Shown: one piece after another, positions 9,194-16,500 of the stretch
Layout of the letters: each line of letters opens with the position of its first letter
Numbering within the stretch: the stretch's first letter is position 1
DNA from: VXPQ01 sp965232485
GTDB lineage: Bacteria; Bacteroidota; Rhodothermia; Rhodothermales; VXPQ01
Reading direction: 5' to 3'
DNA: 64,000 nt
Assembly: GCA_965232485.1 (NCBI GenBank)
Contig: OZ246975.1
Location: 434,001 to 498,000 of the forward strand
The notes under the pieces: generated by a model
What the model was told of the DNA's origin: nothing
Databases searched by the model: none
What the model saw: only the letters and a program-made list of their open reading frames with translations
Program-made: the position numbers and the translations under genes

Positions 9194-9298
9194 TCAATCT
9201 CTCCATGCGCCAGTATCGCTCTCAATTACTTCACTCGCAACCTCAGCCATCTCCCTCTTACTCTGCTGCAGCAATTCGATTTCGTATGGCGTCAGCAT
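9194..9298 (-). CDS. Micro-ORF, copy 1 (MLTPYEIELLQQSK family)
   Basis: Encodes 34 residues beginning MLTPYEIELLQQSKREMAEV. The start overlaps the end of the truncated PRTase frame by 41 nt, exactly as in the second copy at 10314-10445. The first about 20 residues agree between copies except K/R changes; the tails diverge (SEVIESDTGAWRD here). Conservation of this frame, including synonymous differences, suggests it is or was coding. No function is recognised. Confidence 0.4.
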   Translation of the reverse strand: MLTPYEIELLQQSKREMAEVASEVIESDTGAWRD

Positions 9299-9531
9299 CC
9301 GGGGAGCGGGCGAGGTACCGAGCCTCCGATTGAGTGAGGCAGTCGAAGGAGTGGTCGAAGCGCTTCCGCCACCACTTCTCAAAATCCGGTCCGTGCTTTT
9401 CGCGGAGTTCATGCAATTGGCCCCTGGAGGGATTCAGTTTAGCGGAGTATGGTTTACCTGTTAGCGCCACGGCGCCGACAACCCTGCCTTCTTGATGTTC
9501 GATCCAACCGCGCAGATTGGTCAATGTTCCG
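9236..9531. repeat. 296-bp direct repeat, copy 1
   Basis: Aligns without gaps to 10383-10678 in the same orientation, with scattered substitutions (roughly nine in ten bases identical by eye). It contains the 3' part of the PRTase gene and the start of the micro-ORF. The similarity ends abruptly at CAATGTTCCG. Confidence 0.85.
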
Positions 9532-9560
9532 TACAATGCAAACGATTTCGCCGCTTGCAA
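9258..9560 (-). pseudogene. 5'-truncated duplicate of the PRTase-like gene
   Basis: From GTLTNLRGWIEHQEGRVVG onward this frame matches the C-terminal third of the phosphoribosyltransferase-like protein at 10405-11133 and continues without interruption through DFEKWWRKRFDHSF to SPDADAIRNRIAAAE. The preceding 11 codons (MQAAKSFALY) do not match and replace the PRPP-binding region, so the fragment cannot be a working transferase. It shows what the intact C-terminus of the nonsense-bearing copy looked like. Confidence 0.65.
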
Positions 9561-9598
9561 GAGAGGGGTTTAGCGGCCACGCCCTGGGTTCATAGCGA

Positions 9599-9988
9599 TT
9601 ATATTTCGCCAAGTTGGCGATAAACATGCGTCCTCAGATATTCCAGACGCTGCACCGCTTGCTGTCGATCAAGCAGCTCTAAATCCATTTCCATGGCGTC
9701 ATAGCGAAATTGCACTGCGTATGGTGTGTATTCGTTCAATTCTCGAAACATTGCCACAGAGTTATCCCGCCGTTCGATAAGCCCAATAAGTTGCGCAAGG
9801 CTGTGTGTCCGGGGATATTCCACGCCTTGCAGGATCAACCAGACCTTGAAGAATTTCTCGGCTGCCTGCTGTGCATGAAAACCGGCAATTTCATCGGCGA
9901 AGACGGTAGTATCCTCCATCCCGCGCAATGCCGACAAATCGCGATCCGCGGCCGCCAGAAGTTCGCGGGCATCGTCAATCTCTAGCAT
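9599..9988 (-). CDS. HEPN-domain protein (toxin candidate of a HEPN/MNT pair)
   Basis: A 129-residue protein of the PF05168-type HEPN family. It has the AADRDLSALRGM helix, then GFHAQQAAEKFFKVWLI and GVEYPRTHSLAQLIGLIE, the usual amphipathic helices with the R-T-H loop. HEPN proteins paired with MNT nucleotidyltransferases act as RNases or targets in toxin-antitoxin systems. The ATG at 9988 lies inside the end of the MNT gene (14-bp overlap), so the two are translationally coupled. The pair sits between cas3 and cas4-cas1 and is flanked by direct repeats. Confidence 0.8.
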   Translation of the reverse strand: MLEIDDARELLAAADRDLSALRGMEDTTVFADEIAGFHAQQAAEKFFKVWLILQGVEYPRTHSLAQLIGLIERRDNSVAMFRELNEYTPYAVQFRYDAMEMDLELLDRQQAVQRLEYLRTHVYRQLGEI

Positions 9989-10298
9989 GGAGCACCATCC
10001 CCTCCCGAAGCGCCCGTCCGAGTACATGGTTGCGCGAACCACGCCAACGGTCTGCCTCATCGCTGCTATAGACCAGAATGTCCGCCGAAATGGCAAAGTC
10101 CGCGACTGTTTCGTATAGGCGGGCTGCTTCAAGTCGGCGACTTCGCGTCTTGCCGAAAGGAGCCGACTCAATAACTATCAGGTCCACGTCCGAATCTTTC
10201 CTTTCGTTTCCGGAAGCGCGTGACCCAAAAAGAATCACCTGCTCCGGGTTGACCTCCGCGACGATGGATTGCACCATTCTCTGAACTACTTCATCCAT
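9975..10298 (-). CDS. MNT-type nucleotidyltransferase (antitoxin candidate)
   Basis: A 107-residue minimal nucleotidyltransferase with the motif ILFGSRASGN followed by KDSDVDLIV (GS-x-D-x-D) and a third acidic strand region SADILVYS. MNT antitoxins of this kind adenylylate their HEPN partner on a tyrosine and thereby silence it. The metal-binding residues look intact. It overlaps the downstream HEPN gene by 14 bp and is preceded by a micro-ORF of unknown role. Confidence 0.82.
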   Translation of the reverse strand: MDEVVQRMVQSIVAEVNPEQVILFGSRASGNERKDSDVDLIVIESAPFGKTRSRRLEAARLYETVADFAISADILVYSSDEADRWRGSRNHVLGRALREGMVLHARD

Positions 10299-10313
10299 GG
10301 CTGTTGCGTGGAA

Positions 10314-10445
10314 TTAGTTCTCTTTGGCGAACAGACCTTCGGGGGAAGCGTCGCTATCGGAATGCGCAGCAAGCGCTTCAACCGCAACCTCAGCCATTTC
10401 CTTTTTACTCTGCTGCAGCAATTCGATTTCGTATGGCGTCAGCAT
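10314..10445 (-). CDS. Micro-ORF, copy 2 (MLTPYEIELLQQSK family)
   Basis: Encodes 43 residues, MLTPYEIELLQQSKKEMAEV followed by an acidic tail ending PEGLFAKEN. It overlaps the original PRTase 3' end by 41 nt and ends 16 bp before the MNT gene, so it could be the proximal member of a three-gene toxin-antitoxin operon. The same start and N-terminus occur in copy 1 (9194-9298). The function is unknown. Confidence 0.45.
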   Translation of the reverse strand: MLTPYEIELLQQSKKEMAEVAVEALAAHSDSDASPEGLFAKEN

Positions 10446-10678
10446 CCGGGGAGCGGGCGAGGTACCGAGCCTCCGATTGAGTAAGGCAGTCAAAGGAGTG
10501 ACCGAAGCGTTTCCGCCACCACGTCTCGAAATCTCATCCGTGTTTTTCGCGGAGTTCATGCAATGGGCCCCTTGAGGGATTCAGTTTAGCGGAGTATGCT
10601 TTGCCTGTTAGCGCAACGGCGCCGACAACCCGACCTCTTTGGTGTTCGATCCAACCGTGCAGGTTGGCCAATGTTCCG
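10383..10678. repeat. 296-bp direct repeat, copy 2
   Basis: Ungapped match to 9236-9531 in the same orientation. Together the copies bracket the HEPN/MNT genes (9532-10382). This copy is continuous with the rest of the PRTase gene, so it is the likely parent. Confidence 0.85.
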
Positions 10679-11133
10679 CCTTGTCTGACGAAATCATCCA
10701 CCATAATGTAGCCGCGTTCTTTGCGTACGCTACTCTTGAATCGAGCCTGGCGAGCAAGGCGACCGTATCCATCCGCCCCCGTATGAGCCGCAATATTCGC
10801 CTGCACGACCGCAGTTTCAAAAGCAATTCCCAGTTTGGCGCCGAGAAATATAGCCAATGCGACAGGGATGGCGTTGACGCCACCTCGTTCATAAGCATGA
10901 GCGCTAATCAACGTGGGCGGATTTGTCTTATCGATTGGACCAACCAGCGTTTGCACTGCTTCAATGCTTGCTTCATCGACAAGGGCGCACACCAGCTTCG
11001 CGGCGGCCACTGCGTCGCCTGTTTTCGCGGCAGAATATTCCGGATGCTTTTTCGTGTCAGATTCGGTGGCCAGCAAGACCACATCCAGAAAATTTCTCCA
11101 AGGTGTTCTGGGAGGATGAAGAGGCAAATTCAC
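10405..11133 (-). pseudogene. PRTase-like gene with in-frame TGA
   Basis: The frame encodes a phosphoribosyltransferase-like protein: LAIFLGAKLGIAF, KSSVRKERGYIMVDDFVRQG with the PRPP loop VDDFVRQGGT, then the GWIEHQRGRVVGAVALTG strand. A TGA at 10534-10536 follows LHELREKHG; the duplicate at 9258 has CCG (Pro) there. Beyond the TGA the frame stays open for 42 more codons (DFETWWRKRFGHSF to RNRIAAAE) with good similarity to the duplicate. The product is therefore a 199-residue protein lacking its tail, or the gene is dead. Its substrate is unknown, and its place at the head of the cluster does not resolve this. Confidence 0.65.
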
Positions 11134-11288
11134 GAGGATTCAATGGAATTGAAAGGCGTTTTTCTTTCTTCATGCCAGTTTTCAGTCATTGAGCCATTGG
11201 ACAGATTCTATCTTGTCGTCGCCTGTCCATTGGTTTGCTTCGACTTCCCTGATGATCGCAGCGGTCTCTGGCATGTTTGTATTTTACG

Positions 11289-11317
11289 TTGCCGAAGTCC
11301 ATAGGGTTCTTTACAAT
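11289..11317 (+). promoter_or_regulatory. Promoter for cas4-cas1 and cas2
   Basis: TTGCCG (11289-11294), a 17-bp spacer, then TACAAT (11312-11317). The predicted transcript starts near 11324, which favours 11352 rather than an earlier ATG as the cas4-cas1 start. Confidence 0.5.
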
Positions 11318-11351
11318 ACAGACACCTGGAATGCTGCAATATACCCCCACT

Positions 11352-13061
11352 ATGGACCAGGATTCCCAACTTTCTCTCGCCTTGCCGCCGCCTCCGGCCT
11401 CGGGGGAGGTTCCCCTGATCCCGGCCCGCATGGTCAACGAATGGGCGTATTGCCCCAGGCTCGCCTATCTGGAATGGGTCGAGAACGAATGGGCCGATAG
11501 CGGCGACACCGCCCAGGGGAAACGCGTCCATGCCCGCGTAGACGAAGGCAAGGGCGATTTTCCCGCCCCGGACGAACTCGGCGAAGAAATGGTCAAGGGT
11601 CGTTCCGTAACGATGTCCTCGGAACGGCTTGGGGTTATCGCCAAGATGGATGTTCTGGAAGCGGAAGACGGCGCGGTAACGCCGATCGACTACAAGAAGG
11701 GCAAGCGCCCGCACATCGCCGCCGGAGCCTATGAACCGGAGCGGGTTCAGGTCTGCGTACAGGGCATGATTCTGGAGGATAATGGATACAAGGTTTCTCA
11801 CGGAGCCTTGTGGTACGCCGGTTCGCGCGAACGGGTGCGCGTCTTTTTCGACGAGGAATTGCGGGCCAGAACGCTCGAAGCCATCGCGGGATTGCGCTAC
11901 GCCGCCTCGTCGCTTCGTCGCCCGCCCCCCCTGGAGGACAGTCCCAAATGCCCGCGCTGCTCTTTGGCCGGAATCTGTCTACCGGACGAAATGAATCTCT
12001 TTCGGAAGGGACTGTCGAATCTGCGCCCGCTGAATCCCTCCGACGACCCGGCGCTTCCGTTGTATGTGCAAACGCCGGGGGCGAAGTTGCGCAAAAGAGG
12101 GGAGCGACTCATTGTCGAAACCGAGACGGACAAGGTAGAGGTGCCGATGATTGATGTTTCGCAAGTGGCGTTGTTCGGGCCGGTTTCCGTAACGACCCCG
12201 GCGCTTCATGCCCTGATGCGCGCCGAAATTCCGGTTTCGTGGTTTTCCATGGGCGGTTGGTTGCTTGGACACACGGTGGGGACGGGCAACGGCAACGTAA
12301 CGACCCGCGAAGCACAGTACCGATTCTCGTTCGACGCCAAGCGATGTCTGGCGCTGGCGCAAGGCTTGATCGAAGCCAAAGTCCGCAATACCCGCACGAT
12401 GCTGCGGCGAAACTGGAGAGGAGAACCAGACGAGCGGGAAGAGGCCATGCGCCGCCTTCAGCGTATGGCGAAGCGAGCGTCCAGAACGAAAGACGCCCAG
12501 GAGTTGCTGGGAATCGAGGGAGAGGCCGCTTCGATCTATTTTGGTCGATTCGAAAGTATGCTTGCAAAGGAAACCATAGAGCGGTTTCCAGTTTTTGCGT
12601 TCGAAAAACGAAACAGGCGACCGCCGACAGATCCTGTCAACGCCATGCTTTCGTTTGCCTACGCGCTACTGACAAAAACTTTTACGACCACGATTTCCTC
12701 CACGGGATTGGATCCATACATGGGATTTTATCACAGGCCCAGGCATGGACGTCCTGCATTGTCACTCGATTTGATGGAGCCTTTTCGGCCTATTATTGCA
12801 GATTCCTGCGTTATTCAGGCTATCAATAACGGTGAAGTCAAGGAAAACGACTTTATGCTTAACGGTCCTTCCTGCGCCCTCAAGTCTGGTGGACGCAAAG
12901 CGGTGATCTCGGCTTTCGAGCGTCGCATGGACCAGGAAACCACCCACCCTTTTTTCGGTTATCGGGTTTCCATGCGTCGCCTGATCGAGGTTCAGGCGCG
13001 TTTGCTGATTCGGTATTTTCAGGGTGAAATATCCACGTATCCTCACTATCTTCCAAGGTGA
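11352..13061 (+). CDS. cas4-cas1: Cas4-Cas1 fusion (CRISPR adaptation)
   Basis: A 569-residue fusion typical of type I-G loci. The Cas4 part has a RecB-like nuclease motif (VTPIDYKKGKRPH) and an iron-sulfur cysteine set: WAYCPRLAYLEW early and KCPRCSLAGIC late. The Cas1 part follows: VSVTTPALHALMRAEIPVSW, the metal ligand Glu in LLGIEGEAASIYF, then GLDPYMGFYHRPRHGRPALS and LDLMEPFRP supplying His and Asp/Glu. Cas4-Cas1 trims prespacers, selects the PAM and integrates spacers with Cas2 at the leader end. The ATG at 11352 was chosen from the promoter position; 11331 is an alternative. Confidence 0.92.
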   Translation: MDQDSQLSLALPPPPASGEVPLIPARMVNEWAYCPRLAYLEWVENEWADSGDTAQGKRVHARVDEGKGDFPAPDELGEEMVKGRSVTMSSERLGVIAKMDVLEAEDGAVTPIDYKKGKRPHIAAGAYEPERVQVCVQGMILEDNGYKVSHGALWYAGSRERVRVFFDEELRARTLEAIAGLRYAASSLRRPPPLEDSPKCPRCSLAGICLPDEMNLFRKGLSNLRPLNPSDDPALPLYVQTPGAKLRKRGERLIVETETDKVEVPMIDVSQVALFGPVSVTTPALHALMRAEIPVSWFSMGGWLLGHTVGTGNGNVTTREAQYRFSFDAKRCLALAQGLIEAKVRNTRTMLRRNWRGEPDEREEAMRRLQRMAKRASRTKDAQELLGIEGEAASIYFGRFESMLAKETIERFPVFAFEKRNRRPPTDPVNAMLSFAYALLTKTFTTTISSTGLDPYMGFYHRPRHGRPALSLDLMEPFRPIIADSCVIQAINNGEVKENDFMLNGPSCALKSGGRKAVISAFERRMDQETTHPFFGYRVSMRRLIEVQARLLIRYFQGEISTYPHYLPR

Positions 13062-13064
13062 CCT

Positions 13065-13358
13065 ATGGCTGCCGAACGGCTCTACATCGTCACGTACGAT
13101 ATTACGGAACCCAGGCGTTGGCGCAAGGTGTTCAAAGCAATGAAAGGCTATGGACGCTGGCTGCAATTATCCGTTTTTCAATGCCGATTGACGGCTCGGC
13201 GACATGCGGAGATGGCTGCTTGCCTGGAATCCTTGATCAAGCCGTCGGAAGATCATATTCTGATCATTGACATCGGACTGGTGGAGCGAGTTGCTCCACG
13301 CGTCGAGAGTTTGGGGAAAACTTACGAGACGCCAAGCCGTCAGGCCGTGATCGTTTAG
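13065..13358 (+). CDS. cas2: Cas2 (CRISPR adaptation)
   Basis: A 97-residue ferredoxin-fold protein: LYIVTYDITEPRRWRKVFK with the conserved early Asp, then GRWLQLSVFQCRLTA and HILIIDIG. Cas2 dimers bridge Cas1 in the integrase complex. It starts 3 bp after the cas4-cas1 stop and ends 214 bp before the first repeat, so the adaptation operon leads straight into the leader. Confidence 0.92.
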   Translation: MAAERLYIVTYDITEPRRWRKVFKAMKGYGRWLQLSVFQCRLTARRHAEMAACLESLIKPSEDHILIIDIGLVERVAPRVESLGKTYETPSRQAVIV

Positions 13359-13572
13359 CATGGAGGAAAAGGCGCCTCGCGTATAGCGAGAACTTGAACA
13401 GACCAATAACCATGGGCAGCCCTCGCTTTGCCATAACTTCTTCGCCAACAAGGAGATACGAAACTTGTTTGCTTATTTGGAAGAAAAATGCGTATTATTG
13501 CGGGTACGCTGCGGCGCAGCGGTCGCATCATGCCTTGAACGGGAAACGCCCCCAGGAAGATAGGTAGATGCT
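13359..13572 (+). promoter_or_regulatory. CRISPR leader with promoter
   Basis: A 214-bp AT-richer stretch between cas2 and repeat 1. It contains TTGCTT (13469-13474), an 18-bp spacer and TATTAT (13493-13498), so transcription would run rightward through the array from about 13505. No coding frame is convincing here. Leader identity is supported by adjacency to cas2, repeat polarity (3' end ATTGAAGC) and decay at the opposite end of the array. Confidence 0.7.
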
Positions 13573-16500
13573 ATTTCCGGAGCCACGCGGCTCCGGCCTC
13601 ATTGAAGCCGGGATCCTATGCAGACCTTTGATAACAACGACCTTATTTCCGGAGCCACGCGGCTCCGGCCTCATTGAAGCTTGTAGTTAGTGAAGCTTAC
13701 AGGTGAATGTACTTTTATATTTCCGGAGCCACGCGGCTCCGGCCTCATTGAAGCCACAGTGGAAGATCGAAATGGACCGGATCGTACGACATTTCCGGAG
13801 CCACGCGGCTCCGGCCTCATTGAAGCGCTCCCTCCATGCGCATTGGCGAAAGGTTCGATCCTATTTCCGGAGCCACGCGGCTCCGGCCTCATTGAAGCTA
13901 TTAGGGGTTCGGGGCCAAGAAAAAACCCTACCCCATTTCCGGAGCCACGCGGCTCCGGCCTCATTGAAGCCCGCCCTCCGCGTGTATTTTCGTGCCTGCT
14001 ATCTGCAATTTCCGGAGCCACGCGGCTCCGGCCTCATTGAAGCCTCGATTATTTTGACCGGGGCGGCGTCCTCCGTCCAGATTTCCGGAGCCACGCGGCT
14101 CCGGCCTCATTGAAGCGTCATTTCTCCGCCGCCTCCGGCTCGTTGGCGATCGTATTTCCGGAGCCACGCGGCTCCGGCCTCATTGAAGCATTTGGTCGAC
14201 TCTCTGCGGCCCGTAGCGGCGCGCTAATTTCCGGAGCCACGCGGCTCCGGCCTCATTGAAGCGCCGCCGCGCCCTGTATGTGGGCGTGCACCCGCTGCAT
14301 TTCCGGAGCCACGCGGCTCCGGCCTCATTGAAGCCGCCTGATCGTCAGCGGCATTTCCCGCCACCAGTCTATTTCCGGAGCCACGCGGCTCCGGCCTCAT
14401 TGAAGCGTGCCGCGTCGGCATGGCGCGAGACTTGGCCGCCGCCGATTTCCGGAGCCACGCGGCTCCGGCCTCATTGAAGCGCGCGCGTCCTGGACGGCCT
14501 CGCCAAGGCGGCGCCGAAAATTTCCGGAGCCACGCGGCTCCGGCCTCATTGAAGCATTCAGGATGCTCGCGAGATGCTCGTAGTCGATGCGGCATTTCCG
14601 GAGCCACGCGGCTCCGGCCTCATTGAAGCTTTTTCTGCGCTCGCCGGGAATTTGCCGTACGCCGTCATTTCCGGAGCCACGCGGCTCCGGCCTCATTGAA
14701 GCGAGGTCCCCGAGACGCGCGTCGGACGGCGAGGGCGAATTTCCGGAGCCACGCGGCTCCGGCCTCATTGAAGCATCCCTCGGACGCCGCGCACCTCCGG
14801 TATCAGCTCGCATTTCCGGAGCCACGCGGCTCCGGCCTCATTGAAGCTGCATCGACCTACCCGACCGACAGGCAGGAGACGCTCGCATTTCCGGAGCCAC
14901 GCGGCTCCGGCCTCATTGAAGCCCCCGCAAGCGGCTTGAAGTTGTCATCCACGTGCGTATTTCCGGAGCCACGCGGCTCCGGCCTCATTGAAGCTGACAG
15001 GGGGGGGTGTCATAAGTTCGAGAAGGCGAATTTCCGGAGCCACGCGGCTCCGGCCTCATTGAAGCGAGTATTTCCTCCGCCGCGCCGTAGGCGTCCTCGT
15101 CATTTCCGGAGCCACGCGGCTCCGGCCTCATTGAAGCGCGTTTTGCCGTACTTGTCAGAGCCGGGCGGCTCCAGAATTTCCGGAGCCACGCGGCTCCGGC
15201 CTCATTGAAGCACCTTATGGATTTTCCATCCATCGTTCAGGTCATCCGCATTTCCGGAGCCACGCGGCTCCGGCCTCATTGAAGCTCCTCCTAACATGAC
15301 ATGGCCCTACAGGTTGCGGAGCGATTTCCGGAGCCACGCGGCTCCGGCCTCATTGAAGCCTCGTAGCTATCCACGCTATCCACCCGCCCCGAAACATTTC
15401 CGGAGCCACGCGGCTCCGGCCTCATTGAAGCGTCGCATATTTCCACGACGCCAGGTCCATCGCGCGTATTTCCGGAGCCACGCGGCTCCGGCCTCATTGA
15501 AGCCCGGCCACCACAGCCAGATCGAATCGGTAGGTCGCATTTCCGGAGCCACGCGGCTCCGGCCTCATTGAAGCTGGCGATGGCGAAGTCGGCCAAGACG
15601 GCGTGACTGTCGAATTTCCGGAGCCACGCGGCTCCGGCCTCATTGAAGCGCAATGACTGGATACGTAGCACCCGGTATATCGTCGGATTTCCGGAGCCAC
15701 GCGGCTCCGGCCTCATTGAAGCTATGCACACCAAACACACCACACCAAACACGGAGACATTTCCGGAGCCACGCGGCTCCGGCCTCATTGAAGCACATTC
15801 GACCGGCTATCTGCTTCGGATATCTCCGGGCATTTCCGGAGCCACGCGGCTCCGGCCTCATTGAAGCCGTTACTCACGTTCGGCAATCAAACGATCCATT
15901 TCCAATTTCCGGAGCCACGCGGCTCCGGCCTCATTGAAGCTGGACGGTCTCAACGATCTTTTCGTTCGCGGGTACATTTCCGGAGCCACGCGGCTCCGGC
16001 CTCATTGAAGCCTGGCGATGTAGGCGATGATCTCGTCGAGGCGCGCCTATTTCCGGAGCCACGCGGCTCCGGCCTCATTGAAGCGTCAGGAGGCCGAGTA
16101 TCCCCAGCATCTCCTCGAGCATTTCCGGAGCCACGCGGCTCCGGCCTCATTGAAGCCCGTCGGGCATCATGGCCATATCGAATCGGTAGGTTATTTCCGG
16201 AGCCACGCGGCTCCGGCCTCATTGAAGCTGGCTGGATCACCAGGACGCTCCGCGTCGAGGAGGAATTTCCGGAGCCACGCGGCTCCGGCCTCATTGAAGC
16301 ATCTACTCGGTGGGGTGGGGTGGGGTCTACAGGTTGCATTTCCGGAGCCACGCGGCTCCGGCCTCATTGAAGCAGGCCGGATCAAAAGCCATTCGTCGAG
16401 AGGGTTTTCCGATTTCCGGAGCCACGCGGCTCCGGCCTCATTGAAGCCAATTGCAATGCGCGAGGCAGGCGCAAGGCGTTACTATTTCCGGAGCCACGCG

